Notes: a model not told the origin generated them from the letters alone. Counted from the stretch's first letter, positions 49,331 through 61,599 are shown. The stretch is 64,000 bases of DNA from Aspidapion aeneum (GCA_963576565.1 OY755042.1:7030372-7094371); one strand, 5' to 3'. Numbers and translations are program-made.

Positions 49331-50697
49331 AAGGGCGAAAAAATATCGAAACACAAAATATCGAAAACACAAAATATCGAAAATATAAAATATCGAAAAC
49401 ATACAAAATATCGAAACTACAAAATATCGAAACTACATTTTATCGAATTACAAAATATCGAAACTACAAAATATCGAAACCACAAAATATCGAAACTACA
49501 AAATATCGAAACTACAAAATATCGAATCACAAAATATCGAAAATTCAAAATATCGAAAATACAAAATATCGAAAATACAAAATATCCAAAATAGAAAATA
49601 TCGAAAATACAAAATATCCAAAATACAAAATATCGAAAATACAAAATATCGAATCATAAAATATCGAACATACAAATATCGAAATTAACAAATATCGAAA
49701 ATCAAAAACAGAAAACTTCGAAACCTTAACCTAACCTGGCCCTGACGTAACCTAACCTAATCTGACCTAACCTCATAAAAATAGAAAGTTTCAAAAATCT
49801 AACCTGACAAAACCTAATCAAATCTAGCCGAAACGAACCGAACCAAGCTGAACCGAACCAAAGCAAACTGAACCGAACCAAAGCAAACTGAACCAACAAT
49901 TTTTTTCAAACAAAAACTTTCCTGACTTCTTTCCCAAGATCCTAGAGGGTGTGAATCCGAACCGAACCGAAGACAACAGAACCGAACCGAATCAAACTGA
50001 ACCGAACCTAACTGAACCGAACCAAACCTAACCTACCCAAACTAAACTACAACACTGCTAATTAGGTTTGATTGGGTATGGTTAGGTTTGGATAGGTTCG
50101 GTTCGGTTCGGTTCGAATTCAAACCTTCTAGGATCCCGGGAAAGAAGTCAGGAAAGTTTTGAAAAAAATTGTTGGTTCAGATTGCTTTGGTTCGGTTGGA
50201 TTTGGTTCGGTTCGGTCAGATTTGATTAGGTTTCGTTAGGTTAGATTTTTGAAACTATCTATTTTCGTGTGGTTATATCAGATTAGGTTAAGTTAGAATA
50301 GGTCAGGGTCAGGTTAGGAGAAGGTTCCGAAATTTTCTGTTTTTGTTTTTCGATATTTTGTTGTTTTGATATTTTGTGTTTTCGATATTTTGTATTTTCG
50401 ATATTTTGTTGTTTCGATATTTTGTTGTTTCGATATTTTGTATTTTCGATATTTTGTATTTTCGATATTTTGTTATTCAATATTTTGTGTTTTCGATGTT
50501 TTGTATTTTCGATATTTTGTTGTTTCGATATTTTGTTGTTTCCATATTTTGTATTTTCGATATTTTGTAATTTCGATATTTTTTTATTCGATATTTTGTA
50601 GTTTCGATATTTTGTAGTTTCGATATTATGTACTTTTGATATTTTAATTCGATATTTTGTTTTTCGATATTTTGTGTTTCGATATTTTTTCGCCCTT
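49331..50697. mobile_element. foldback element with arms of ~15-bp AATATCGAAA-type repeats
   Basis: Starts AAGGGCGAAAAAATATCGAA and ends with its reverse complement. The left arm (49331-49715) is some 24 tandem units of about 15 bp (ACAAAATATCGAAACT and variants). The right arm (50335-50697) is the same array inverted. The centre (49720-50330) is a GAACC/GGTTC foldback (copy 3), with (CCTAA)-like sequence at 49730-49770. This matches the classic foldback design of tandem-repeat inverted arms. ORFs encoding ISKLQNIE-type repeats are by-products. Confidence 0.88.
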
Positions 50698-51120
50698 CCC
50701 AAATTTCACACTAGTCTTTTTTCTTTTCCTGACCTTAATCATAAATAAATGGATCCATGACGGATTTGGTACCTTCCTAGCTAGTCTATTAGCACATTTC
50801 AAGTCAATCTCAGAAACGAAAGCTCCTTCAAAGTTTTTAGCAATCGTATAATATGCAAAACAATATTTGAAACAAAAATATTTTTTTTAGAACCACTGAA
50901 CCGATTTTGATTATTTGTGCCTTATTTTGCGTGGCAAGAATGCAGCTTTTTTATTAATTTAAAAAAATAATTAATACATGTTTGCAACATAAGAACAAAC
51001 GAGGATCTGTAAAGGGTAAAATTTAATTTTGTCCGCCTTCTTGGATTTTGAGATGTGGAACAAAAAAATATATTTAGTCAAAACTCAAGTTAATTCTCTG
51101 CAGTGCAGTGCAGTTTGTCT
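50698..51120. other. intergenic, nothing recognised
   Basis: No gene or clear repeat. Confidence 0.35.
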
Positions 51121-51122
51121 TA

Positions 51123-51429
51123 AGGCCGCTTGACATGGTGCATGACAACAAAATTTGCAGGCAAATGCATGAAATTTTGCCCAGGTGCATGCGCAGTACA
51201 AATCCAGTTGATTGTTGCAGGCAATCCATTTTTATCGGTCCGGTGCCATTTTTTTGCATGCAAACTGTACTTGCATGCAAACTGGGGAATTTTTACCTAG
51301 ATTCTGGGGAATCAATGCATGGCCATGCACAATGTCAAACGAAAAGAAGATTTTTTGCAGGCAACAATTTGACCGAAATTTTTTGCTTGCAAATATTTGC
51401 AGCGCGTCATGTACCATGTCAAGCGGCCT
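51123..51429 (-). mobile_element. TIR element copy 2 (partner of 21443-21772)
   Basis: 307 bp, inverted relative to copy 1, same termini AGGCCGCTTGACATGGTGCA. TTA flanks on both sides (51120-51122 and 51430-51432). Carries only one copy of the ATTTTTACCTAGATT block that is duplicated in copy 1. Confidence 0.8.
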
Positions 51430-52443
51430 TTATTAAAATCCATTGCATATTTCAAAAGGTATAATAAAAAAATATTGTCCGGCTTTTTTTGGCCCACCCG
51501 GTATATTCCGAAAGCCCGAGAAAATTAGCATTAATGGGGTTTGACGAAAATCTACGCAGCTTGTGACAGTGTCAAACACTATTTTACCTGAAAATTTTAT
51601 AAAAATCGGTTCAGCGGTTTAGAATCTATCGTGTTATGGACACACATACACGCACACGCGCAAAATTATCAACTCACACTTCAACTAACTTGATTTTTAT
51701 TTAAAGTATATTTGTTCATTGCAAGACCCTTATTTATAATTTTTAGATTTTTTACAAATATTTTATGGATTACAGTATTAAAATTTTATTTACACAAATC
51801 ATAATAAGGCAGAATTTATAATAAAACTTAATCAATAATTTTTGAAACATTTTGCTGTTTACAAAAATTTATTAAAATTCGTCACTAAATTACGGTTTTT
51901 ATAATTGCCTAAATATCATAAACTTTAGGTATTTTTTAGTATTCTTTTGCATTGCAATATAAATATTTTTTAGTGATAAGTTTCCTATAGTATTTATCTT
52001 TATCTTATCTTATTGCTTTCGAAATAGAGTATTTTATGTTTAACAAAAAAAAATAAAAATAAATATAAACAGTTTTTGTCAAAAACAAAAGTATTTTTAT
52101 ATTATATTGCTTCTGGTTCAAAAATATCACTATAAATATTTTTTGTTGTAGGAAATATGTGCAAAAATACGATATATTTTAGCAAGAACCTACTTATTTA
52201 AGTAATGCTTTTTGCGAGAACTTTCTATGTTCTAATCCCATAACATATTATAATTTTTTGATATTTCACTGTACCTTGGTTATATCATTCACCAGACCAA
52301 CAGGTGCACGCACAGTATATCAGTAATATGTGGGTGCACGTAACAATTATGACTTTTAAATTGGAAAGACGATGCTTATTATAGTTTTATAGGTATTTTT
52401 AAAAAAGCAAAATTCACAAAAAAAACGCGCAGATGATGTACAG
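51430..52443. other. intergenic with a repeat fragment at 51545-51670
   Basis: 51545-51670 matches 10440-10570 (see there). The rest is AT-rich with no recognised gene. Confidence 0.4.
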
Positions 52444-53922
52444 CGTGTCCCATTTTCGATGGGATTAAATTGAAAACTCGGTTATTATTAAAGATATCGA
52501 TTTTCTGATTGCACCTTACCGTGCTCTTTTTTGGAGCCCTTAAAAATGGTGTAATCAGATTTTTGCTATACCCCGTGGTTTCGCTAATACAGGGAGTTTT
52601 TGAAAAAATTGCATTTTAATTAATTCCTTGTATCTCGCTTATATTGCAAGATATTTTTATTCTGTAAAAACCTTTGGCAACTTTTTTAGAGCAAAATAAT
52701 GACGTTGTCAATTTTTAAAAATATTGTTTAGTTTTTGAGATATGGTATTTATCATAAAAAAATTAAATACGGACCTGGATTTTTTTTATTACTACTTTGA
52801 TTAGTTCCATGCTATTATTACCTTAAAATGATAAAACTTTAATATTTTTTTGATTTAAGGTTAAAAAAAGCTATTTAATATTTGAAAAAAAAAATTATAG
52901 TCCGAACCTGGAAATTTCCAACGTAATTATAAATTAAAAATTGCAAGACACACTAGTTGAACGATTTTTAGTTTATCTGTTTTGAAATGATAATTAAAAG
53001 ATTTATAAATAAAGTAAAAAACGTTAAAAAGTTACAAAAATAATATCACTAATTATTTGATAACCAAACAGCAGGTCGTGAAATTTACAAAACAATGGCT
53101 TACAATTATTTTAAACTGGCTAGAAATCGACCATATCCAGATTTTTAAAAATGTGATATGTTTGACTGCTTCATTCAAGCAACAAAATCCCAATATTTAA
53201 ATGGCAGAAATATTTTTATGCAAAATACGTTAAGAAAAATTACTCAAAAATGCCAACAATCTCTTACACATAATGGTAATCAGAAAGATTAGTTATTTTT
53301 TATAATTTGTTTTTTTTTGTATTTTTCGTAGACTTTGTTTCAAATAAATCTGTAAATTAACGTAAAACCATTTTAATATGCTAAGTATCAAAACAGTTAA
53401 ACTAAAAATTGTTTAACTAGCAATTTTTAGTTTATATTTATGTTGGAAATATCCAGGTTCGGACTAATTTTTTTTTTAAATATTAAATATTTCTTTATTT
53501 ACCTTAAAACAAAATTTTTTAAAATTTGTATTATTTTATGATAATACTAGCATGAAACCAATCAAAAAAGTAATAAAAAAAATCCAGGTCCGTATTTAAT
53601 TTTTTTATGATAAATACCATATCTCAAAAACTAAACAATATTTTAAAAAATTGACAACGTCATTAGTTTCTTCTAAAAAAGTTGCCATAAAAATGTTTTT
53701 ACAGAATAAAAGTATCTCGCAAAATAAGCGAGATACAAGGGATTATTAAAAATACAATTTTTTCAAAAACTCCCTGTATTAGCGAAACTACGGGGTATAG
53801 CAAAAATCTGATTACGCCATTTTTAAGGGCCCAAAAAAAGAGCACGGTAAGGTGCAATCAGAAAATCAATATCTTTAATAATAACCGAGTTTCCCATTTA
53901 ATCCCATCGAAAATGGAACACG
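52444..53922. mobile_element. 1.48-kb element with ~550-bp inverted arms
   Basis: The left arm 52444-52995 and the right arm 53376-53922 are reverse complements: CGTGTCCCATTTTCGATGGG against CCCATCGAAAATGGAACACG at the tips, and AGTCCGAACCTGGAAATTTC against GAAATATCCAGGTTCGGACT inward. The loop is about 380 bp of AT-rich DNA without an ORF. Arms differ by scattered substitutions and small indels. TACAG precedes the left tip, as in mariner-type termini. Confidence 0.88.
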
Positions 53923-54160
53923 ATTTTTCCGTATATTTTTACACCATATCTAAAACGTTTATTAAAATTTGATAAATACCAAAGTTTCATAATTTTTTAC
54001 GAAGTTTAAGAATTTTTCTGTAAGAATGGTATTTTTTTTACAGGTCGATTGTTTTTTTAATAACACCCTGTATATTATTTTAGATTTTTATAGAACTTTT
54101 CACCCTGATTTAAAAAATATATTTGTTGGAATTATTTCGTTTATAGGTTTTGGAGATATA

Positions 54161-55077
54161 TGAATGATTCTACCAAAAGTGGGCTATATGGATATCATTT
54201 TTGGTCATTGCCTTTAAATAACAGTACAGCACAGTAAATAATTTTGTTTTTTTAAATTTATGTAACTAATTAGCTGTAAGCTAAGAAACATTTATTTTCC
54301 CGAATTTTAGGAATTATTGCATAAATATTCCAGAGGGATGAGTACCAGAGGAAAGAGTTTTTTAATGGTTTTCCAATTTAAATCAAAATCTATTTAGACT
54401 ACTTAACTTAAGTTTTATATAAACAAAGTTCCTATACTTATAATTTTAAAACAATCAACAAAAAAATTATACTATTGATATCAGTCGAATATTTACTTAC
54501 CAGAGGAATGACAATTGAAGAGTTCCTTTTTGATTTCTCCGAAAAAAACTAATTTTCTGCCGAAAATAAAAAGATCTACAACTTAAACCAAACTAAAGTT
54601 GACATTATCTGTCACAACTTGTCACCCTCACAAGTAAATTAGATATCCAGGGCTGTCTCTTTCTCTAGAAATTAACCGGTTGTATTCACAAATATTGTGT
54701 TATTAAAAATGGAGCACGTTTAAAATTGTAAAATTTTCCGAAGATGTAAATTCGGATTTTCAAAAATATGACTGCAAACTTAAGTTTTATCAATTTTTTG
54801 ATAAATAGTTTAGACTTGGTTAAATATTATTTATTAGGATATTTTTTTCAATTTGAGTTTTTAATATTTGGTTTGAGACTACACCAGAGGAATGAGGTAT
54901 TTGCTTTGTAATAAGAAAAATTATAAACTTGCAATTTTTTTTATACATTAAACTCAAATGCTCCATAAAGAAAACATTTCGTTTTAAATATTATAACTAA
55001 AACGATGCTTCATTTGCAGTCTGTGTTTGAAAAATATGCATTCCCACTCCACAGCACCATTTTTGTAGAATCATCCA
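54161..55077 (-). mobile_element. 917-bp TIR element, copy B (partner of 24160-25032)
   Basis: TA-flanked, ends TGAATGATTCTACCAAAAGT and TTTTTGTAGAATCATCCA. Full-length match to copy A in opposite orientation; the CCAGAGGAATGA motifs are conserved at about 54344 (variant), 54500 and 54885. About 45 bp longer, near the left end. Confidence 0.85.
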
Positions 55078-55079
55078 TA

Positions 55080-55780
55080 TGCGTTTAAAAGTATTAGAAA
55101 CTTATATTATACTCTTTAAAACATCAAGGCACCCATGAAAAAGACAATCGCCCTGACACAAAAAGTGATGTTATTGTTTTGTCAAATTTAGTTTGTTGTA
55201 GATGGTTTTTCTGAGGAGGAAAACTGGATATGATTAAATAGTTTTACTGAAATAATTTAAACGCAACCAGTATTATATTCAGTTTCCCGGCAGAAGACAA
55301 CCAACTCGCCAAACTATTAATTAAATACAGTAAACTCATTTAAAGGAAAACACTTAAAAGAAAAACTAGAGCAGTAGAAAGAAATGTTGTAGAAGACTTA
55401 CATACTTTGTTTTATTAGTTTTTCTTTTTAAGTTACTTTGATATTTTAAAAAGTGTTTGTCCTTGTTATTTTAGAGAATCCAAAAATTGTCGATCTTAAT
55501 GAAAATTCTGCACACTCTATCTATCAAGCTATAATGAGGTGGAGAATACGCGTCGGACAACGTAGAAAAACGTTCTAAACGTTGGATTCTTAATCCAAAC
55601 TAAAAAAATCAACATTGCGGATCCAAACCCCAAAGTACCGCCATTTTAATTATTTTAAATTTGAGTTAAAATTTGTATTGCGTAATCTGAGGCACCGCAA
55701 AGTTTTAAGTTCTAAGTAAATTGGTTAGTAAATAAGAGCCATATGAAAAATTGTCAAAATTGTCATATTGGGAGATTTAA
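55080..55780. other. intergenic, nothing recognised
   Basis: No gene or repeat boundary seen. Confidence 0.35.
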
Positions 55781-55922
55781 ATAGTAGGACCGGTAACAGA
55801 GTTAATGATCTGACAGTTGGCCAATATGGAAAAAATGTACAAGTTCAGGTGAAACCCGAGATGAGGAATACGAATGTATTACATTAAGCATCCACCAAGC
55901 TGCAAAAGAAGCACAAGGATTA

Positions 55923-56447
55923 GTGGAAGAAACTTCTAAAAGAAGAAAACCATACTGGTGGGATGCGGAGATTGAAAGAGAAATAGAGGAAAAAAGGAAA
56001 TTATATCACACCTACTTATCCCAAAAGACAGATAGAAGCAGACAAGAATACCAAATCGCGCAATCAAAGGTGAGAAGAATGATCAGTGATAAGAAAAATC
56101 ATTCGTGGACGCAAAAGTGCCAGAAAATAGATTCTTACTTAGGAGGTAGAAGAAGTACCGAAAGCTGGAAAACTATAAGCTCGATTAAAAAAGAAACATG
56201 CAGAGATATCATTTCACCAATACCAGACAAAGAATGGGATGAGCATTTTAAAAAACTTTTAACTGAAGATAGAGCAGAATTCAAGGAAGACGCAAGAGAC
56301 AATATAATTAGAACGATGGGATCTCCAGTACCCCTCACAATCTCTGAGGTCAAAAACGTGTGCACAACCTTAAAAAGCGGTAAATCTGCCGGACCCGGAA
56401 ATATCCCAGCCGAACTTATTAAATATGGCACTGAAGAACTGTTTTAA
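55923..56447 (+). pseudogene. LINE ORF2 linker between endonuclease and RT
   Basis: 174 codons: RKPYWWDAEIEREIEEKRKL, then a basic helix-rich stretch, then VCTTLKSGKSAGPGNIPAEL, the start of the RT domain. Ends at a premature stop just before the first RT catalytic motif. Confidence 0.82.
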
Positions 56448-56639
56448 AGATTACGGAATCTTTTCCAAAAATATTTAAATGGAACTGTAGTACCAACTGA
56501 GTGAAAAACGTCATATATATCCACAATACACAAAAAAGGAAGGAAAGATATATGTGACAAGTAGATCGAGTTCTGATCATCTCTTTTGTATAACCCAAGT
56601 TATTGAAAAGAAAATGGCATATGGACAATAGCTGCATCT

Positions 56640-57065
56640 GCTTTACGTCGATTTGCAGAAGGCATATGATAGTATACCACTAAATCTACTTTGGAAATCA
56701 CAAAGATAAGCGTACAACTAATTAAGGCCATCAAAGAGTTATACCGCAATAGTATGGCAAAAGTTAAAATAAAAGCAAAACTAACTAAAGGCTTTCAAGT
56801 AAATAAAGGTCTTAAACAAGGTTGCTGTATCTCGCCTACGCTCTTCAAGATATACTTGGAACAAGTCCTTAAAGTCTGGAAGAGAAAATGCCAAAACATG
56901 GGAATTCCGTTGGATGAAACTATACTTTATGTTTCGCCGATGATCAGATAGTGGTGGCTCAAGATTATGACGACCTCGAATATATGACACGAAAACTAAT
57001 AGAAGAGTACAATAAGTGGGGACTAGAGGTTAATCTCAATAAGACAGAGTATGGTGTATCGGTGG
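56640..57065 (+). pseudogene. LINE reverse transcriptase core, broken
   Basis: LYVDLQKAYDSI at 56640 supplies the first catalytic Asp; GLKQGCCISPTLFKIYLE lies at about 56805; the FADD-equivalent ends DDQIVVAQDYDDLEY at about 56937-56980. Frames shift between these blocks. Confidence 0.8.
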
Positions 57066-57339
57066 AATGAAACAGGATCTAATCTTAAATACCGGGCAGC
57101 GAATTCAGTCCTGTGATGAGTATAAATACTTAGGTCTAAAAATTACAGCTGACGGAACACTAGACAAAAAGCTATAAAAGATCGAAACGTACAAGGAAGA
57201 AAAGCAATAACTATTAAATGGAATAATTTGGGACCAAAGTATATCAAAACATAACAAAAAGCTTATATATAACACCATTGTAAAAAGTATTATTACATAC
57301 AGCTCAGAAGTATGGCCAATCAAGGATAGAACAGAAAAA

Positions 57340-57700
57340 ATGCTTTCCGCTACGGAGATGGACTATTGGAGAAGAGCAGCAGGGAAATCAAAAAGAGAAA
57401 GAGTTACAAACCAAAGAATAAGAGAAATTATGACAGTGGGGGAACGTACTTTAGTGGATGATATAAGAACAAAGCATCTGGTGTGGTACGGACATGTACA
57501 AAGAATGAATGATGAAAGACTACCTAAACAAATACTACAATGGAAACCAACTAGCCGAAGAAAACGAGGACGGCCAAGGAGAAGCTGGAGAGAAAGAGAA
57601 AGAAATAGACAGTGAAATAAGAATAAGAGGCCTAGATGATGAATTATGGGCAAACAGAAACGAGTGGAGATTGGGTATCGGAAGACGTAGAACGTTGTGA
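57340..57700 (+). pseudogene. LINE C-terminal domain
   Basis: MLSATEMDYWRRAAGKSKRE, then TKHLVWYGHVQRMNDERLPK and RRKRGRPRRSW; in the next frame RNEWRLGIGRRRTL and a stop. Conserved tail of this LINE type, with one frameshift at about 57600. Confidence 0.85.
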
Positions 57701-58770
57701 AACCGATAAATATATATATGAATCCGCCATTTTATTTTTTTAGATTTAAGTTAAACATCATAATCAGCGATCTAAAACACCTCAAAGTTCCGAATTTGAT
57801 CCATATCGGTTAATAAATGGGAAAGTCCGCCATTTTGATTTTGTTTAAAACCTAATTAGCTAATAATTTTGGTAAAAGTTAGTTTTTAGATTCAAAATAA
57901 AAATCTTTTATTATGTTTAATCCCTCTATTGGTTTTTACGCAATACGTGAATAACTTTATTTTATTCGATTATGTAAACAAAAGAAATCTTTTTGCTAAG
58001 CAATAGGGCCTTAAATTGCAGGACTGACTTGATTTTATAAATCAAAGAAGCGGTACAATTCTTTTTTCAGTTTTGACTCAAGCAACGTTAATATTACATT
58101 TGATTGCATAAAATTAGAATAATCAAAGTATAAAACCGCGTAAAAATAATTAAAACAATAAAAGACAAAAATACCTTGATTCTCGAGCAAAAACATGATG
58201 TTTATGCAGCCGGTTTTTTTGTTATATTTAGCTTTTTTTGACTGAGACCAGTGACTTTGTGTTCTCTCTTTCTTCATAATTGAAAAAACATGATTCTGAT
58301 AGACAACATTTATCAATGTGAAATATAAAGGTTACCAGGGCTTTTTCAAACGCTTTGATATATATTTAATATAGAACCTGGGCTTAGGATAACTAGTGAG
58401 CTGCCTCTTTAGTGATTGGATTTTTGTCTCAGATCCGAGACTTTCCTATCCACATTTAATTTTTCCTTTTCATCGCCTTTCAATTTATTTCGGTTGTGTC
58501 TTACTGGTGATGTCTAACAAGACAGTAACATCGATGTATTTACGTTTATTTGACAATTCGTTATTGTTCCTTTATCGTTATTAAACATAATGATGTCCGT
58601 TAATTAAGGAGACGTTTCTTTATTGTTATTTTTATTATAAAAATTTAACCAATTAGTTTGTATATTGTTCTGACGAATTCCCTTCTTTGGTTCGGTTTTT
58701 TTAGGTTAATTCTAGGATTAGTTTGAGGTTGGGATCTCCTGGCTTTCGACTATCAAGGACTAACTCAATA
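57701..58770. other. intergenic, nothing recognised
   Basis: AT-rich, no gene recognised. Confidence 0.35.
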
Positions 58771-58772
58771 AT

Positions 58773-59020
58773 CTGCCGTCCTTAGTAAGACCCACCTATC
58801 TACGTTTTCACTTATTTCGAGAAAAGCGAGTTTAAAGTTTAAATGCTTGCTAAGAGTACATAGTAATTTTTTTTTTGTTCCACAAAATAAAATTCTTCCG
58901 AACAAAAACGTTGGTATTTTTCTTAAAAAAACAGATGAAAGTAACCTATTTGAAGCCATTTTCGGTCCTAACTTATTTTTGATTTTTTTGCAGATAGGTG
59001 GGTCTTACTAAGGACGGCAG
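58773..59020. mobile_element. 248-bp MITE with 28-bp inverted ends
   Basis: CTGCCGTCCTTAGTAAGACC at the left and GGTCTTACTAAGGACGGCAG at the right are exact inverted repeats, extending inward through CACCTATCT/AGATAGGTG. Non-coding. Target duplication not resolved. Confidence 0.85.
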
Positions 59021-59397
59021 TGATGTCCTCCACCTTTACTTCAATAAAAAAAAAATAATATAGAAATAAAATCAAGAAAGTAAACAGCGATGCAATTTGA
59101 CAACTGACAAGTACTGGCATGATTTTCTGATTATCGTTAATTAGGATAACGAAAAATAAGTCTAACCTGTCAAAATTTAAACCATTACTAGTACAATTTT
59201 TGGACACTTTATTCAACAGAAATGTATTTTAGGTGGTTTTTTGTCTCTCCCGTAAAATTTAGTTTTGAACACAGTAGTTTAAATCCATATTATTTTTGTG
59301 TTTGCGTAAAAAATATCAAAAAATTATAATATGGTTTACTTTTATTAAATATAAAAACAAAACAAAAACTAAACGTCGCTAAATACATTAATGGATC

Positions 59398-59961
59398 GTT
59401 CATACTCGTCTTTTGTCTTGGTTTAGTCATATGTCTTGTCATGAGAAAGTTAAAACTACTGTTTCTTATGGGAGTGTTCATACAATGCTTTTGCTTTTGT
59501 TTTTGATTAGTCTTTGTCTTAAGAGTTGCCAACTTTCAATCCTTAGGACAACGACTAAGACGAGTGACAGACATCAGCTGATATTTGTTGTTTTGTTTTA
59601 CAGGGCGTCCGAAGAGCGCAAGCGCGCGGCCGAAATTTTGAATTTACCGCCATTAATCATGTTTTTAACAGAAAATCTCAACATAACCTCAAAATTTTAT
59701 TTGTTTTTATTTTCTTTTTCGCTTTTGTTCTTTCGTGTCTGTGTTTCGTGCACAAATTAGGTTAAATAAGATTGTTTTGTGTAGAAAATGACTTTTGAAA
59801 AGAGGCCTTTTTATTGAAATTGAATTTTTTTTTCAGTGGGTTATGACTAAGACTAATCAAAAACAAAAGACGAGTATGAACAGCCGATTTTGTTTAAGAC
59901 AGCTAAGACTAATCAAAGGACAAAGACTAATCAAAAACAAAAGACTAAGACGAGTATGAAC
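59398..59961. mobile_element. TIR element with ACTCGTCTTTTGTC ends
   Basis: GTTCATACTCGTCTTTTGTC at the left is mirrored by GACTAAGACGAGTATGAAC at the right. Several internal GACTAATCAAAAACAAAAGA copies occur in both orientations, so the arms themselves are repetitive. A 115-codon ORF (59413-59760) has no recognisable domain. Confidence 0.7.
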
Positions 59962-60436
59962 AATACTTAAATATCAGAAACAGTAAAACGCAAGTCTAAT
60001 AAAGTGTGATATGTATTTATTCCAATAATGTTTTTTCTAATATTGGTTCAAAATTTCCATAAATTTATTATTCTGCAATTTTTTTATTTAAATTAGTCTT
60101 GCGGTTTATTATTTTTTATATTAATTTTTTTTGGATTTATCTGCTTGCAATAAGAAACAAATTACCTTAAACTCAAGCACATCACAGACAGCCAGCAAAT
60201 TCAAAGAAGTCGTCCTCTTTTATAATACATTTAGTTAATTGGAACCGCTTTTAAAATTTGACACCTCAATTTATCTAATTGGACCGTCGTTTGGGTGACC
60301 TTGGTACTGTCGGACTGACCAACCCGGGAAATAGCCGGTGGCTCTTTTGGATCTAAGAGGAAGGAGTTTTTATTTTTACAAGCTTTTATTTAGCTTCAGA
60401 TGTTCTGTCTAACTATCTAACTAACTATCTATCAAA

Positions 60437-60700
60437 TCTTGTGAAGCGTTTTTGACACACTTCCCATTATCCGATTTGGTATACATATAGTGGTCCGATG
60501 ATAATACAACAATAATGAAAAAATGTCCTCCCACCCCTACCCCCCACCCCCTTCCATAAAAAATGCGTTTTTGACACAGTTCACTTCAAACGACTTTTAT
60601 AAAATTTGGTATATGCATAAAGGTCCGATGGCAATACAGCCCAAACAAAAAATATATTTCTGCCTCTACCCCCACCCTCTCCTTCCCCCAATAGAAAAAT
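60437..60700. repeat. diverged tandem duplication, ~120-bp units
   Basis: Two units beginning GCGTTTTTGACACA (60445 and 60565), each containing TTTGGTATA, AGGTCCGATG/GTGGTCCGATG, and a C-rich CCACCCCCTTCC-type run. Confidence 0.7.
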
Positions 60701-60823
60701 GAGTTTATAAACAACTCACGATCAGCGATTTCATTATAATCTAGAATAAACTCTTCTGTTCTGTTATTGAACAAAGATTTTCCTTTAATAGAGTGGATAG
60801 CTGAGACTAAAAAGTAGAAAATA

Positions 60824-61289
60824 AATTGGTAAATTTTTTTTTAAGTCACAAGCTTTTATAAAATGCACTAAAAAGTAAAAAATACTTTTCTAACATTCTA
60901 ATATTATCATAATAATAAAAGCGATGGCCGCAAATCAAAGCATAAGTTAATCTAAACTTGTGATCTAAACACTTAAAGAATATTCAACATAGCAGGTCAT
61001 CAAAAATATGTTTGATGTGCCGCAATGTTATGCCATTGCCTTACCTATGTCAGAGAAATTCTGGGGTATCTTGCGTCGGGTTGGGTAGTTTTGGTACCTC
61101 TGCATTTTTCTGCTAGATTGATTCTTGCAATAATTGATACGGATATCTTATCGTGCTAACATCGTCAAAATTTCCATCAGTCGGCCATCGCTTTATTATT
61201 ATGATAATATTAGAATGTTAGAAAATTATTTTTTACTTTTTAGTGCATTTTATAAAAGCTTGTGACTTAAAAATTTTTTTTTACCAATT
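60824..61289. mobile_element. 466-bp element with ~105-bp near-perfect inverted ends
   Basis: AATTGGTAAATTTTTTTTTA at the left mirrors ATTTTTTTTTACCAATT at the right. Pairing continues through AAGTCACAAGCTTTTATAAA, GTGCACT/AGTGCAT and AACATTCTAATATTATCATA up to GCGATGGCCG. The non-repeated middle is about 250 bp. Arms almost identical, so the element is fairly young. Confidence 0.9.
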
Positions 61290-61304
61290 TATTTAATTTG
61301 ATTT

Positions 61305-61574
61305 TTGCAGTTGTTAAATTTTATAGTTTTTAATCACAAATATAATGTGAACCTATCCCATCTGCCTGGTAAGCCATTAGTGCAACTTAGGCTTACAGTC
61401 CGACGCTGGTCTTTGGCTGCCACGAGGTGGTCAAGCACCCAAACCAGGATCAAGGATCCAAATAGAAGAAATCTAGCCCCATCAACTTTTAAAAGTGGGC
61501 CTAGAAATAACTTAATGCATAATTTTAGAGAAAATTTTATTAGAACTTGTTTATTCTGCTTTTGTATAAAATAG
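61305..61574 (+). other. 89-codon ORF, unassigned
   Basis: Follows a splice-acceptor-like TTTTTGCAG. Reads FIVFNHKYNVNLSHLPGKPL, then a basic stretch and FRENFIRTCLFCFC. It could be the degraded C-terminal end of a transposase, but no family is recognised with confidence. Confidence 0.25.
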
Positions 61575-61599
61575 AATAGTATTGCAAGTTAATTAATTC

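Larger units (their letters stand above)
55780..57700 (+). mobile_element. LINE remnant with endonuclease deletion (plus strand)
   Basis: An endonuclease-start fragment (IGDLNSRTGNRVNDLTVGQY, about 55790) jumps at about 55846 into the post-endonuclease linker (DEEYECITLSIHQAAKEAQG). Then come the open linker (55923-56447), RT motifs (LYVDLQKAYDSIPLNLLW, KGLKQGCCISPTLFKIYLE and a FADD-type DDQIVVAQD), and the C-terminal domain (57340-57700). Many stops and frameshifts. This is the abundant animal LINE type often mis-annotated as craniofacial-development-protein-2-like; the clade is left open. Confidence 0.84.

Noticed and set aside
49322..50702. ORFs of 64-139 codons (ISKLQNIE- and YFRYFVFSI-type repeats)
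   Set aside because: Translations of 15-bp tandem repeats in both orientations of a foldback.
51074..51497. ORFs of 61-118 codons on both strands
   Set aside because: They lie across the palindromic TIR element also present at 21443-21772 and mirror its repeat structure.
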